Of a stretch of DNA of 64,000 bases, positions 53,906-64,000 are shown in pieces. The notes beneath the pieces are model-generated. The model saw only the letters and a program-made list of their open reading frames with translations, did not search any database and was not told the origin of the DNA. The DNA is taken from positions 553,105 to 617,104 of the forward strand of contig CT978603.1 of the NCBI GenBank assembly GCA_000063525.1, read 5' to 3'. This stretch comes from Synechococcus sp. RCC307. Its GTDB lineage: Bacteria; Cyanobacteriota; Cyanobacteriia; PCC-6307; Cyanobiaceae. Both the position numbers and the translations under genes were made by a program. The first letter of the stretch is position 1, and each line of letters starts with the position of its first letter.

Positions 53906-54300
53906 TTGCTCGGCTCATCCTCTAGTGCTGCGTCATCCACGACGAGATCGTCGGGGAGGCGCAGCCAAATGGTGCCGGTTTCCTCGTGCAGCTCGATCGT
54001 GCACTCTTGGCCCGGCACCAATCCCAATTTGCGGGTGTACACATTGCCCACCAAGAGGTTGCCGTTGCCGTGCACCTTGGTGCGGTATTCCGCTTGGCGG
54101 CCGCGGCTGCCGCTGCTCTCTTTGCCAGGAAACACAAAGCCTTTGGCTTCCACCAAGGCCCGCAGAAATGCTTTTTTCAGCACCCGGCCACTGTTGCCGG
54201 TGTAGCCGCAGGCGCGGGCAATTTGATCGGGCGCGCGATCACTCAGCTCACCGGCTCGCTTCAGCAGGGCATCACCCACCAGTGGCTGCGTGCTCTCCAT
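53887..54300 (-). CDS. cyAbrB-type transcriptional regulator
   Basis: 137-residue AbrB-like DNA-binding protein from the ATG at 54300; the frame upstream to 54396 is noncoding-like. An N-terminal helical part (about 1-60) with A-R-A-C-G-Y is followed by the C-terminal swapped-hairpin AbrB domain (Y-R-T-K-V-H-G-N-G-N-L-L-V-G, then L-V-P-G-Q-E). In cyanobacteria these regulate carbon/nitrogen genes. It is 36 bases downstream of ctaE on the same strand. Confidence 0.9.
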   Translation of the reverse strand: MESTQPLVGDALLKRAGELSDRAPDQIARACGYTGNSGRVLKKAFLRALVEAKGFVFPGKESSGSRGRQAEYRTKVHGNGNLLVGNVYTRKLGLVPGQECTIELHEETGTIWLRLPDDLVVDDAALEDEPSNQAADA

Positions 54301-54338
54301 GATCGGCTGCGAGATCGTTTGATTCTGCCGCTTGCTGC

Positions 54339-54962
54339 TTAAAGCAGATAGAGCAGGCCAAACAACACCACCCAGATCACATCCACGAAGTGCCAATAGA
54401 GCTCAGCAGCCGCGAGGCCGAAGTGGTCTGAGGGGGTGAAGCGACCGGGTTCTCGGGCCTGGAACCAAACAATCAGGATCATCAGGGCCCCCAGGGTCAC
54501 GTGCAGGCCGTGAAAACCAGTCAGCGCATAGAAGGTGCTGGCATAGAGGTTGTCGGTGAGGCCAAAGGGGAGCTCGAAATACTCCACCATTTGCCCGCCA
54601 AGGAAGCTCAGCCCCATCACGGCCGTCAGCAAGAGCCAGCCGCGGCAGGCGCCCATGGCACCGCGCATCAGCTCCTTGCTGGCCCGGTGAAAGGTGAAGC
54701 TGCTGGCGATCAAAATCGCCGTGTTGATCACTGGGAGAACCAGCTCGAGTTCATAGATCGCCCCTGGCGGCAGGGGGTTCACGGCGCGGTAGGTGAGATA
54801 GGCGGCAAAGAAGCCAGCGAAGGTCATGCCATCGGCCACCAAAAAGGTGGCCAGCCCAAACATGCGCAGATCGGGATGCTCGCCATGGCCATGGCCATGG
54901 CCGTGGTTCTCGTTGTCGTCCTGCTGCTGCAGATCGGTGTCAATGGGGGTGGTGGTGGTCAT
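54339..54962 (-). CDS. ctaE: Cytochrome c oxidase subunit III
   Basis: 207 residues, seven or fewer TM helices in the short five-helix form. Motifs E-Y-F-E-L-P-F and T-G-F-H-G-L-H-V-T-L-G, and W-H-F-V-D-V-I-W at the end, are standard for subunit III. The N-terminus has an unusual H-G-H-G-H-G-H-G-E-H stretch (about 19-28). ATG overlaps the ctaD stop. Confidence 0.95.
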   Translation of the reverse strand: MTTTTPIDTDLQQQDDNENHGHGHGHGEHPDLRMFGLATFLVADGMTFAGFFAAYLTYRAVNPLPPGAIYELELVLPVINTAILIASSFTFHRASKELMRGAMGACRGWLLLTAVMGLSFLGGQMVEYFELPFGLTDNLYASTFYALTGFHGLHVTLGALMILIVWFQAREPGRFTPSDHFGLAAAELYWHFVDVIWVVLFGLLYLL

Positions 54963-56629
54963 GGCTGCTGTCTCCAGAGATCTTGGCCTCGGGCTTGGTT
55001 CACATCGATGCGCCCCTCAGTGCTGCCGTAGCCATAGGGCTCTTTCACCAGCGGTGCGGCGCCAATCCAGTTCTCCACCGGAGGAGGGGAACTGGTCAGC
55101 CATTCCGGTGTGAGGGCGCGCCAGGGGTTGGGCCCAGCGGCTGGACCCTGCAGCAGGCTCATCACCACATTGATCAGGAAGGGCAGGGTGCTAATCGCCA
55201 TCAGCAGGGCGCCCACGCTGCTGAGCTGATTGATCAAGGTGAATTGCGGGTCGTATTCCGCCACCCGGCGCGGCATGCCGTTGAGGCCGAGCCAGTGCTG
55301 AGGGGCAAAGCAGAGGTTGAAGCCAATGAAGGTGAGCGCCAGGTGCAGCCGCCCCAGGTGTTCATTGAGCATGCGGCCACTGAATTTGGGGAACCAGTGA
55401 TAGATCGAGGCGAAGATCACGAACACCGTGCCGCCATAGACGATGTAGTGGAAGTGGGCCACAACGAAGTAGGTGTCGTGCACATGCACGTCGAAGGGCA
55501 CCTGGGCGAGGGCCACACCGGTGATGCCCCCGAAGACAAATTGCAAGATGAAAGCGCAGGAAAACAACATGGCGCTATTGAGCGCTAGTCGCCCTTGCCA
55601 GAGGGTGGCAATCCAATTGAAGAACTTGATCCCCGTTGGAACGGCAATGAACGCCGTGGCAATGGTGAAGAACAACCGCATCCAGGGCGGGGTGCCACTG
55701 GTGAACATGTGATGGGCCCAAACCACCAGGCCCAAGATCACAATCGCCATGATCGAATACACCATCGTCACGTAGCCGAACAGCGGCTTGCGTGCATGCA
55801 CTGGCAGGATTTCGCTCACCAGTCCAAAGGCTGGCAGCACCATGATGTACACCGCAGGGTGCGAATAGAACCAAAACAGGTGTTGATAGACCACGGCATT
55901 GCCGCCGGCAGCTGGGTTGAAAAAGCCTGTGTGGGCAACGATGTCGAGGCTGAGGAGAATCAACGTTCCGGCTAACACCGGCGTGGCCAGCACCACCAAG
56001 ATGCTGGTGCCGAGCATGGCCCAGCAGTACATCGGCAGCATCATCAGCTTCAAGCCCGGTTGGCGGAACTTGAGGATCGTGGCGATGAAATTGATGCCGC
56101 CAAAGATCGAACTTCCCCCCAGCAGCAGCACGCTCACAATCCAAAGGATTTGCCCCATTGCTGGGGTTGTGAGGCTTAAGGGCGGGTAGGCCGTCCAGCC
56201 CGACTGCGCGGCGCCACCGATGAAATAGCTGCTGATTAACAGCAGGCCAGAAGGCGGGATCATCCAGAAGGCCACCGCATTGAGGCGCGGGAAAGCCATG
56301 TCCCGAGCACCCACATAGAAGGGGATCAGGTAGTTTCCAAAGCCCCCATTCACCACTGGCACGATCCAGAGAAAGATCATCACCGTGCCGTGCAGGGTCA
56401 GCACCTGGTTGTAGGTGTCACGGCTAACGAAGTCGGAGATCGGTGTGGCGAGTTCGGTGCGGATGACACCAGCCAGTGCACCACCGACGAAATAGAAGAG
56501 AAATCCGCAAACGATGTACTGAAGCCCGATCACCTTGTGATCGAGGCTGAAGCTGAAGTAGCGCAGCCAGCCCGTTGGTTGCAGCCGCAACGGTTGGGGA
56601 CTGGGGCTCGGGGGTGAAGCGATGGTCAT
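54959..56629 (-). CDS. ctaD: Cytochrome c oxidase subunit I
   Basis: Catalytic heme a/a3-CuB subunit of the respiratory terminal oxidase. 556 residues, twelve TM helices. H-G-T-V-M is a heme a ligand; S-H-P-A-V-Y has the CuB His and cross-linked Tyr; H-H-M-F gives the other CuB ligands; H-F-H-Y holds the remaining heme ligands. The Y-S-H-P-A-V-Y form lacks the Glu of A1 oxidases, so this is an A2-type enzyme. Overlaps ctaC and ctaE by four bases each. Confidence 0.97.
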   Translation of the reverse strand: MTIASPPSPSPQPLRLQPTGWLRYFSFSLDHKVIGLQYIVCGFLFYFVGGALAGVIRTELATPISDFVSRDTYNQVLTLHGTVMIFLWIVPVVNGGFGNYLIPFYVGARDMAFPRLNAVAFWMIPPSGLLLISSYFIGGAAQSGWTAYPPLSLTTPAMGQILWIVSVLLLGGSSIFGGINFIATILKFRQPGLKLMMLPMYCWAMLGTSILVVLATPVLAGTLILLSLDIVAHTGFFNPAAGGNAVVYQHLFWFYSHPAVYIMVLPAFGLVSEILPVHARKPLFGYVTMVYSIMAIVILGLVVWAHHMFTSGTPPWMRLFFTIATAFIAVPTGIKFFNWIATLWQGRLALNSAMLFSCAFILQFVFGGITGVALAQVPFDVHVHDTYFVVAHFHYIVYGGTVFVIFASIYHWFPKFSGRMLNEHLGRLHLALTFIGFNLCFAPQHWLGLNGMPRRVAEYDPQFTLINQLSSVGALLMAISTLPFLINVVMSLLQGPAAGPNPWRALTPEWLTSSPPPVENWIGAAPLVKEPYGYGSTEGRIDVNQARGQDLWRQQP

Positions 56630-57456
56630 GACAGGGTGGCGGGGGTGTTGGTTTCCACCCAGGTGGCGAAGCTTTCGGGCTCATCGACCACCACGTGGGA
56701 GCGCATGCCGCCGTGGTACGGACCACAGAGCTCAGCGCAAACGATGGGGTAATCGCCGATTCGGTTGGCGGTGAAGGTCAACACGGTGGGTTGGCCCGGG
56801 ATGACGTCCTGCTTGATGCGGAATTCCGGCACCCAGAAGGCATGGATCACATCGTTGGCTTTCAGCCGCAGCTCCACGGCTTGGCCTGTGGGCACATGCA
56901 GCTCACCGCTGGTGATGTTCTGCTCGGGGTAGTGGAAGACAAAGGCGAACTGCAGAGCGGTGACCTCCACGGGCAACACGGTTTCGTTGCCGCTGGCTGG
57001 GGCAATGCCGCCCCAAATGCGCTCCTCGTCGCCCGGTTGGCTTTGGCGCACCGAGGCCAACTCAGCGACGTGGTGATCCATGCCGTGAGCGTTGAGGTCG
57101 GTCATGCCGCCCATACGGTCGTAAATGTCGTAGCTGTAAATGCCTAAAAACAACACAACAACGGCAGGAATGGCCGTCCAAAACAACTCAAGCGAAAGAT
57201 TTCCTTCCACTGGAGGGCCATCTTGTTGATCACCGTCACGCCGGCGAAAGCGAATCAGGCTGTAAACAACAACCCCGGTCATGCCCACTAACAACATCGT
57301 GCCGATAGCCAACAACACCCGAAACAGTTCGTCGTAAACGGGTGCATTGGTGCTGGCACTGACGGGAAGCCAATTGACATCGTTGGCAACCCATTGCCCC
57401 AGTAGAACCAAGGCCATGCCAGCAATCAGGGTGAGGATTGCCGATGGAATGCGCAT
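56626..57456 (-). CDS. ctaC: Cytochrome c oxidase subunit II
   Basis: 276 residues. An N-terminal signal/anchor and a second TM helix (about 46-68) lead to the CuA cupredoxin domain. CuA ligands are visible in V-C-A-E-L-C-G-P-Y-H-G-G-M and the upstream His in V-I-H-A-F-W. Accepts electrons from cytochrome c or plastocyanin-like carriers. It is the first gene of ctaCDE, divergent from ctaA; the 199-base gap carries an inverted repeat. Confidence 0.96.
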   Translation of the reverse strand: MRIPSAILTLIAGMALVLLGQWVANDVNWLPVSASTNAPVYDELFRVLLAIGTMLLVGMTGVVVYSLIRFRRRDGDQQDGPPVEGNLSLELFWTAIPAVVVLFLGIYSYDIYDRMGGMTDLNAHGMDHHVAELASVRQSQPGDEERIWGGIAPASGNETVLPVEVTALQFAFVFHYPEQNITSGELHVPTGQAVELRLKANDVIHAFWVPEFRIKQDVIPGQPTVLTFTANRIGDYPIVCAELCGPYHGGMRSHVVVDEPESFATWVETNTPATLS

Positions 57457-57474
57457 GGCGCACTCTCTAAAAAA

Positions 57475-57492
57475 CTCATATCAACCTATGAG
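57475..57492. promoter_or_regulatory. Inverted repeat in the ctaC-ctaA divergent promoter
   Basis: CTCATA and TATGAG are separated by six bases, 18 bases upstream of the ctaC start, in an AT-rich divergent gap (57457-57655). A regulator site is plausible for coordinating the oxidase and heme A genes, but none is identified. The gap holds no gene that I can see. Confidence 0.35.
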
Positions 57493-57655
57493 ATAAATCT
57501 GGGCTCTCAAGAGGAACAAAACGGAAGATTTCACGAGTTGATCTTGAAAACCTGACGCGTTGAACAACAACACAAGCTCTTAATTATTCGCGGTGCTTCT
57601 TTAAAGATGTGATCGCTACGTTTCTGATATTCCTCTCACTAAGAGAATCCCCGGC

Positions 57656-58558
57656 ATGGGCCTTGGCGTCCTGTCAATTCCGAACAGCCGTTCACCGTTC
57701 ACGGCCCTGTCGCTTTCCCGGCAGTTGGTGGTGGCGCTGATCGCCTTGGTGGCGATCGGTGGTGCAACGCGGGTGATGGAGGCTGGTCTGGCTTGCCCGG
57801 ATTGGCCCCTTTGCTACGGCAGCTTGTTGCCGGCCAAGCAGATGAGCCTCCAGGTGTTTCTGGAGTGGTTCCATCGCCTCGATGCCTTCTTTGTGGGCAT
57901 TGGTCTGATCGTCTTGCTGGCCATGGCACTGATCGATCGCGATCAGCTGCCGCGATGGCTCCCTTGGGTGAGTGGTTTGGCGCTGCTGTTGGTGGCGCTG
58001 CAGGGAGCCCTCGGCGCCCTGACGGTGACCCAGCTGCTGCGTTTTGACATCGTCAGCGCCCATCTGGCCACTGCCCTTTTGTTAGTGGCCTTGCTCAGCG
58101 GCACTGCTCAGATGTTGCAGCCGCTTGCGGTGGCTCCTCGGCCCCCGCTGGCTCAACCGCTCTGCGCCGCCGCCGGAGTTGTGCTCTACGGCCAATGCAT
58201 TGCTGGCGCCCTCATGGCCACCCAGTGGGCTTCAGGGCGTTGCCTGCGCTTGGCCGAAGGCTGCGCTTGGCTCTCGGCCCACCGCAGCTTGGCCACCCCC
58301 GCAGCGGCCTTGGCCCTGCTCAGCGTGCTGTTGGTTTTGGCCCTGCCCAGCCCGAAACCCGCCCGGCGCCTGTTGACGTTGGCCGGGGTTTTGGTGGCAG
58401 CTCAGGTGCTCTTGGGTGTTCTCACCCTGCGCCTGTCGCTGTCTGAGCCCCTGGTCACCGTTGGCCACCAATTGGTGGCGGCGTTGTTGATCGCCACCTT
58501 CTCGGCGGCTGCCGTCGCCCTACGGCCTGCTCCATCACCTGCTTTGCGTCATGGCTGA
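57656..58558 (+). CDS. ctaA: Heme A synthase (CtaA/COX15)
   Basis: Oxidises the C-8 methyl of heme O to make heme A for the oxidase. 300 residues, eight TM helices. The Cys pair C-P-D-W-P-L-C, the heme His in E-W-F-H-R-L-D, and the second-half W-A-S-G-R-C and V-G-H-Q-L-V-A motifs are visible. It overlaps ctaB by eight bases; the two are the pathway in order. ATG start at 57656. Confidence 0.93.
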   Translation: MGLGVLSIPNSRSPFTALSLSRQLVVALIALVAIGGATRVMEAGLACPDWPLCYGSLLPAKQMSLQVFLEWFHRLDAFFVGIGLIVLLAMALIDRDQLPRWLPWVSGLALLLVALQGALGALTVTQLLRFDIVSAHLATALLLVALLSGTAQMLQPLAVAPRPPLAQPLCAAAGVVLYGQCIAGALMATQWASGRCLRLAEGCAWLSAHRSLATPAAALALLSVLLVLALPSPKPARRLLTLAGVLVAAQVLLGVLTLRLSLSEPLVTVGHQLVAALLIATFSAAAVALRPAPSPALRHG

Positions 58559-59540
58559 AGTGCCCATTGCTGTCCCTGTCTCGATCCGCGACGAGGTCGT
58601 TCCCAGTCGCAAGCGGGTCAAGTTGCCGCCTTGGCTGGAGATTGCCAAGCCACGCCTGATCCCGCTGCTGCTGGCCACCACCCTCGGTGGCATGGCGCTC
58701 AGTGAGAGCTGGCCCCTGCCCTTGCCGCGGCTGGCCTGCACCTTGGGCGGTGGCGCCCTCGCTGCCGCTGCCGCTGGCGTTCTCAATTGCCTCTGGGAAG
58801 AGCAGCTTGATGGCCAAATGCAGCGCACCAGTGGCCGCGCCCTGCCGTCGGGCCGGCTCAGTGGCAGCCAGGCGTTTCTGATTGCCGTCGCCTTGGCTTG
58901 CGGCGCCTCGCTGCTGCTTGTGGCCGGGGTGAACTGCCTGGCTGCTGGCCTGTCCCTGCTGGGCTTGTGCAGCTATGTGCTGCTCTACACGATTGTTCTC
59001 AAGCCCCGCACCACGCGCAACATCGTCATTGGTGGGGTGGCTGGTGCGATTCCTCCGTTGGTGGGAGCGGCAGCTGCCACCGGCCATGTGGGGCTCGGGG
59101 GCTGGTGGTTGTTTGGCCTGGTGATGCTGTGGACGCCGGCTCATTTTTGGGCTCTCGCCTTGTTGCTCACCGACGACTACCGCTCGGTTGGCATTCCGAT
59201 GTTGCCCGTCGTCAAAGGCCCTGAGGTGACCGGCCGCGCCATCAACCGCTACGCCTACGCCACCGTTGCCGCCAGCCTGCTCGGGGTGCTGACCCTGCCC
59301 AGTGGCGGATTGTTCTATGGACTGATGGTGTTGCCCTTCAACGGCCGCCTGCTGCAGATGGCCCAGCGCCTGGGTGAACTGCCCGATGACAAGCAGCGGG
59401 CCAAGGGGCTGTTCCGTTGGTCGATCCTTTATCTGTTTGGCATCTGCCTGTTGCTGCTGCTGGCCCGCACGACGATGGCGGCTGATTTCAGCAACCAGCT
59501 GATCAGCCTGCTCACACTGCCGCCTGCATCTGCTTTTTAA
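58551..59540 (+). CDS. ctaB: Protoheme IX farnesyltransferase
   Basis: Makes heme O by adding a farnesyl group to heme B. 329 residues with about nine TM helices. The N-terminal K-P-R-L-I-P segment, [12 protein letters not shown]-x-R-T (N-x-x-x-D-x-x-x-D-like prenyl motif) and the Y[16 protein letters not shown] are standard. The start overlaps ctaA. ABC-2 genes follow. Confidence 0.95.
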   Translation: MAEVPIAVPVSIRDEVVPSRKRVKLPPWLEIAKPRLIPLLLATTLGGMALSESWPLPLPRLACTLGGGALAAAAAGVLNCLWEEQLDGQMQRTSGRALPSGRLSGSQAFLIAVALACGASLLLVAGVNCLAAGLSLLGLCSYVLLYTIVLKPRTTRNIVIGGVAGAIPPLVGAAAATGHVGLGGWWLFGLVMLWTPAHFWALALLLTDDYRSVGIPMLPVVKGPEVTGRAINRYAYATVAASLLGVLTLPSGGLFYGLMVLPFNGRLLQMAQRLGELPDDKQRAKGLFRWSILYLFGICLLLLLARTTMAADFSNQLISLLTLPPASAF

Positions 59541-59552
59541 GCTGGGCAGACG

Positions 59553-60578
59553 TTGACAGCCGCCGTGATTCAGCTCGATCAGCTCAGCAAGCGCTATGGG
59601 GCCCTGCAGGCCCTCGATGGGGTGAGCTTGAACGTGCCTGCCGGCTGCCTCTATGGCTTGCTCGGCCCCAACGGCGCGGGCAAGACCACCTGCTTGCGGA
59701 TTCTCTGCACCCTGCTGGCTCCTGATGCCGGCTCGGTGCAGATCGCTGGAATCGATGCCTTGGCCGATCCCCGCGCGGCCCGCGAGCAATTGGGTTATGT
59801 GGCCCAAGAGGTGGCGATCGACAAGATCCTCAGTGGCCGCGAGCTCTTGCAGTTGCAGGCCAGCCTCTATCACCTCGATGCCGCCACCAGTCGACGCCGC
59901 ATTGCAGAGCTCACCGAGCTACTCGGCATGGGCGAGTGGCTGGATCGCCGCTGCGGCACCTATTCCGGTGGCATGCGCCGCCGTCTGGATTTAGCCAGTG
60001 GGCTGCTGCACAGCCCTGCGGTGTTGGTGCTGGATGAGCCCACGGTGGGTCTGGATATTGAGAGCCGCGCTGCGCTGTGGCAAGTGCTGCAACAACTGCG
60101 CGATGACGGCACCACGATCTTGCTCAGCAGCCACTACCTCGAAGAGGTGGATGCCTTGGCGGATCGTTTGGCGATCCTCGATGGCGGCCGTGTGATCGCC
60201 GAGGGCTCGCCCGAGTCGCTCAAGCGTGATCTCGGCGGTGACCGCGTCACCTTGCGTGTGCGGGAATTTGCCACGCCCCAAGAGGCGCAGCAGGCCCAGA
60301 GCGTTTTGCAGCAACTCGATGGTGTGCGCCAGGTGGTGATCAACCGCGCCCAGGGCCATGCCATCAATCTTGTGGTGGAGGGCGAGGGTGCCGCGCTGCT
60401 GGACCGTTTGCGCCAGCAGCTGGAAGAGGCCTCAGTGCCGGTGTTCTCGTTGGCGCAAAGTCGCCCCAGCCTCGATGACGTCTACCTTCAAGCCACCGGC
60501 CGCACCTTGATGGATGCGGAGCTGGCTTCGGTGTCGAGCCGCGACCCCAAGGCCGAGAAAAAGCAAGCCATGCGTTGA
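59553..60578 (+). CDS. ABC-2 type exporter ATP-binding protein
   Basis: 341 residues. Walker A G-P-N-G-A-G-K-T-T, signature Y-S-G-G-M-R-R-R-L-D, and Walker B L-V-L-D-E-P-T-V-G. The C-terminal ~100 residues are the DrrA/CcmA-like regulatory extension. TTG start at 59553. It pairs with the next gene, a permease, and together they export an unknown substrate. The ctaAB-ABC order recurs in picocyanobacteria as I recall. Confidence 0.93.
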   Translation: MTAAVIQLDQLSKRYGALQALDGVSLNVPAGCLYGLLGPNGAGKTTCLRILCTLLAPDAGSVQIAGIDALADPRAAREQLGYVAQEVAIDKILSGRELLQLQASLYHLDAATSRRRIAELTELLGMGEWLDRRCGTYSGGMRRRLDLASGLLHSPAVLVLDEPTVGLDIESRAALWQVLQQLRDDGTTILLSSHYLEEVDALADRLAILDGGRVIAEGSPESLKRDLGGDRVTLRVREFATPQEAQQAQSVLQQLDGVRQVVINRAQGHAINLVVEGEGAALLDRLRQQLEEASVPVFSLAQSRPSLDDVYLQATGRTLMDAELASVSSRDPKAEKKQAMR

Positions 60579-60605
60579 GCTGGCCCTGTCCCCCTGTTTG
60601 CTGTC

Positions 60606-61424
60606 ATGACCGTCGCCCCAGCCGCTCAGCTCAGCCAGGAGACCCTGGCACTCACCAAGAGGCTGTTTGTCCAGCTGCAGCGCCGCCCCTCCACCTTGGT
60701 GGCGGGTGTGCTGCAGCCGTTGATTTGGTTGGTGCTCTTTGGTGCCCTGTTCGCCAATGCTCCCGATGGCTTGATTCCAGGGGGCGTGAGCTATGGCCGC
60801 TTCTTGGGGGCTGGGGTGATCGTCTTCACCGCCTTCAGTGCTGCCCTCAATGCCGGGCTGCCGGTGATGTTTGACCGCGAATTTGGCTTTCTCAATCGCC
60901 TGTTGGTGGCGCCCTTGCGCTCGCGCTACTCGATCGTGCTCGCCTCGGTGCTCTACATCACCAGCCTTTCACTGGTGCAGAGCCTGGCGATCATGGCGGC
61001 CGCCTGGGGCTTGGGCTATGGCTGGCCCGGTGGCGCTGGGTTGCTGGTGGTGTTGCTCACCTTGCTGCTGCTTGTCGCTGCGGTCACCGCCCTCAGCCTG
61101 GGTTTGGCCTTTGCCCTGCCAGGCCATATCGAGTTGATCGCTGTGATCTTTGTGGCCAACCTGCCGCTGCTGTTTGCCAGCACAGCGCTGGCGCCCATCA
61201 GCTTCATGCCGTCCTGGTTGGGCTGGCTTGCAGCCTTAAATCCCCTTACCTTCGCGATTGAACCGATACGCGCGGCGTATTTGGGGCAATTCAGCCTCAA
61301 TGCGGTGGTGCTGGAGGCTCCCTATGGCTCCCTTACGGCAGCCCAGTGTCTCTCGGCTCTGCTGATCCTGTCGGCGGCTCTGTTCGTGTCCATCCGGCCT
61401 TTGTTGGACCGGAAGCTGAGCTGA
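60606..61424 (+). CDS. ABC-2 type exporter permease
   Basis: 272 residues with six TM segments and the ABC-2 permease motif near the C-terminus (L-N-P-L-T-F-A-I-E-P-I-R). ATG start at 60606, 27 bases after the ATPase gene. Substrate unknown. Confidence 0.92.
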   Translation: MTVAPAAQLSQETLALTKRLFVQLQRRPSTLVAGVLQPLIWLVLFGALFANAPDGLIPGGVSYGRFLGAGVIVFTAFSAALNAGLPVMFDREFGFLNRLLVAPLRSRYSIVLASVLYITSLSLVQSLAIMAAAWGLGYGWPGGAGLLVVLLTLLLLVAAVTALSLGLAFALPGHIELIAVIFVANLPLLFASTALAPISFMPSWLGWLAALNPLTFAIEPIRAAYLGQFSLNAVVLEAPYGSLTAAQCLSALLILSAALFVSIRPLLDRKLS

Positions 61425-61428
61425 TCTT

Positions 61429-61839
61429 GTGCCTGCTGTCTTTGTTTCGCCCCGCCTGCGTGAGCGTCAACTCCGGGAAGCTCTGCAAGAAGCCCTCCAA
61501 CAGCAGGACGCTCAAGCGCTGCGCCAGCTGAGTGATCGCCTGGTCCATCGCCATGGCCCCGTTCAACTGCAGCGTTGGATTCAGGCCCTCGCCAGCGATC
61601 CGCAGCAACTGTTCTGGCGCCAGGCCTTGGCCCAGCCATCCAAGCCCGTGCCGCAGCCCAGCATTGCGCTGGAAGAGCCCCCTGTGGTTGAGGAGCACCC
61701 CATCGCTGAAGAAAGTGCTCCGCCAGTTGAAGAGACGCTGGAACAGCCTCCAGTGCCGGCTCCGGCGCCGATCAAAACGGCATTGCAGGGATGGTTGCCC
61801 CAGTGGGATGGCCCCCAAATCGACCGCCTCGCCTCGTGA
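61429..61839 (+). CDS. Hypothetical protein with Pro/Glu-rich tail
   Basis: 136 residues from a GTG at 61429, four bases after the permease stop. The N-terminal ~70 residues are helical (R-Q-L-R-E-A-L-Q-E-A-L-Q-Q-Q-D) and the rest is Pro/Glu-rich and probably disordered, ending in a short aromatic segment. No family recognised. It overlaps the nanE-like gene by four bases, so the coding unit is real. Confidence 0.65.
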   Translation: MPAVFVSPRLRERQLREALQEALQQQDAQALRQLSDRLVHRHGPVQLQRWIQALASDPQQLFWRQALAQPSKPVPQPSIALEEPPVVEEHPIAEESAPPVEETLEQPPVPAPAPIKTALQGWLPQWDGPQIDRLAS

Positions 61840-62540
61840 ACCAGGGCGCTGCGCTGGCCCTGCCCAAGGGCCTGATCGTGTCGGTGCAGGCCCCGGCAGG
61901 ATCGCCGATGCGGGATCCCGATGTGATTGCCGCTATGGCGGAAGCCAGCCTGCGCAATGGCGCGGTGGGGGTTCGCCTTGAGAGCCCAGAGCACATCGGT
62001 GCAGTGCGCCAGCGCTGCCCCAAGGCCCTGATCATTGGCCTGTGGAAGCGCACGTTTCCGGGTAGTTCCGTCTACATCACCCCGGGTTGGCAGGAGGTCT
62101 CTGCGGTCTGGTCGGCCGGGGCCGATGTGGTGGCGATCGATGCCACCGAGCGGCCGCGCCCCGACGGTGAGCCTTTGGCCTCACTGGTGGAGCGCGTCCA
62201 GCGTGAACTGGGGGCGCCTTTGATGGCGGATGTCGACAGCCTCGCCAATGGCCTTGAGGCGGCTCGTTTGGGGTGCCAATGGGTGGGCACCACCTTGTTC
62301 GGTTACACCGAGGCCACCGCTGCGGCTCAGCCGCCGGCCTGGGATCTTTTGGGCCCCTTACGCCAGCAACTCCCTGCCGGTGTTGGCTTGATCTGCGAAG
62401 GCGGCATTGCTTCAGCTGAAGCGGCGGCACAAGCGCTGCGTTTGGGCGCTGATGCTGTGGTGGTAGGAACAGCGATCACCGGTGTTGATCTGCAGGTGCA
62501 GCGCTACACCCGCGAACTCCAAAAACCAGTCACCAACTAA
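61836..62540 (+). CDS. N-acetylmannosamine-6-phosphate 2-epimerase-like (NanE)
   Basis: About 234 residues from the GTG at 61836 that overlaps the preceding stop. The TIM-barrel NanE fold: a likely catalytic Lys in L-W-K-R, D-V-V-A-I-D-A-T-E-R-P-R, the acidic D-V-D-S, and G-G-I-A-S and A-V-V-V-G-T-A-I-T as phosphate sites. NanE converts ManNAc-6-P to GlcNAc-6-P; with no sialic acid pathway nearby the exact role in this organism is unclear. Confidence 0.87.
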   Translation: MNQGAALALPKGLIVSVQAPAGSPMRDPDVIAAMAEASLRNGAVGVRLESPEHIGAVRQRCPKALIIGLWKRTFPGSSVYITPGWQEVSAVWSAGADVVAIDATERPRPDGEPLASLVERVQRELGAPLMADVDSLANGLEAARLGCQWVGTTLFGYTEATAAAQPPAWDLLGPLRQQLPAGVGLICEGGIASAEAAAQALRLGADAVVVGTAITGVDLQVQRYTRELQKPVTN

Positions 62541-62609
62541 AAAAAGGGGCGGTTAAGGTTTCCTTCCGTATTCACCTGCTCGCTGGGGTTGGGTGCTTTG
62601 GGGGTCCTG

Positions 62610-62789
62610 ATGGCGTACGCGCTTCTTCCGGTGTTGTTGGCCAGCTTGGCCGGGTTACCAATGTCCGGCCTTGATATGGGCAAGCTGCAACAGCTGAACC
62701 AAGAACTGGGGCGCTTGTGCAGCAGCACTCCACCCCAGGAGGCACAGCGCGTTTGTCAAATCCATGCCCGCCTTGTGAATGGCGCTTAA
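62610..62789 (+). CDS. Small protein with N-terminal hydrophobic segment
   Basis: About 59 residues from the ATG at 62610; a TTG at 62589 would add seven. A hydrophobic stretch (about 1-20, M-A-Y-A-L-L-P-V-L-L-A-S-L-A-G-L-P) suggests a signal or anchor. The rest has two Cys (L-C-S-S, V-C-Q-I) that may form a disulfide. No family recognised. Confidence 0.55.
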   Translation: MAYALLPVLLASLAGLPMSGLDMGKLQQLNQELGRLCSSTPPQEAQRVCQIHARLVNGA

Positions 62790-62846
62790 GCAGGCCTGCA
62801 GAGGACTGTTCGAGTCCTTAGGGTTAAGGAGATCCCGGCCCTCTCG

Positions 62847-64000
<1,154 letters not shown>

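Noticed and set aside
58455-59873. 472-residue open frame antisense to ctaB
   Set aside because: Shadow of ctaB and the ABC gene; Gln/Ala/His-rich with no domain.

Overview
The window looks like the chromosome of a GC-rich unicellular picocyanobacterium (Synechococcus/Cyanobium type). The support is cyanobacterial: ndhB, Vipp1, Ycf46, a cyAbrB regulator, a CtaC/D/E oxidase with an A2-type YSHPAVY site, DUF2808 and DUF2232 proteins, heavily overlapping genes and frequent GTG/TTG starts. I see no rRNA, tRNA, CRISPR array, insertion sequence or prophage.

Layout. (1) 1-4025: a very long trimeric autotransporter (YadA-type) adhesin gene made of ~42-nt head repeats, broken by a one-base frameshift near 1224 and leaving the window. 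(2) 4169-12918: small proteins, then housekeeping genes: rpsD, yidD, glutaredoxin-like, murE, a PLP enzyme, a GAF/flavoprotein-disulfide-reductase fusion, a helicase and a secreted protein. (3) 12991-22300: the most unusual block. It holds a second YadA-type adhesin with its membrane anchor and an extra coiled-coil tail, a divergent AraC regulator, a sulfotransferase-TPR-GT41 fusion, a second sulfotransferase and a DUF707 putative glycosyltransferase. The last two are coupled to their upstream genes by abutting or overlapping start/stop codons. (4) 22338-30267: ycf46-yceD-yidC-PH-rnpA-rpmH (membrane-protein biogenesis and RNA processing), two tandem DUF2808 proteins, aroH, sppA and a DMT permease. 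(5) 30255-41208: glycosyltransferases, an RCK membrane protein, manC, an SLC13 permease, a DciA-like protein, vipp1, a thioredoxin and an aminotransferase. (6) 41277-53905: birA, an M23 peptidase, a MacB-type ATPase, ndhB, topA, DUF2232, a CobT-like protein, a bifunctional nuclease, ribE and HdeD. (7) 53887-62540: cyAbrB, then ctaCDE divergent from ctaA-ctaB, then an ABC-2 exporter and nanE-like. (8) 62589-64000: two small proteins, fabG and the end of a TrkA/RCK protein.

Main hypothesis: region 3 is an adhesin surface-display and modification locus. GT41 enzymes of the HMW1C/NGT type glycosylate autotransporter adhesins in the cytoplasm in other bacteria. Here a GT41 fused to a sulfotransferase, plus a free sulfotransferase and a DUF707 protein, sits beside a trimeric adhesin whose heads are rich in N-x-S/T sequons. 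A glycosylated and sulfated trimeric adhesin would be new as far as I know. This is inference from context, not proven by sequence. A 14-nt element found upstream of both adhesin genes (12 of 14 identical) suggests shared control, possibly by the AraC protein.
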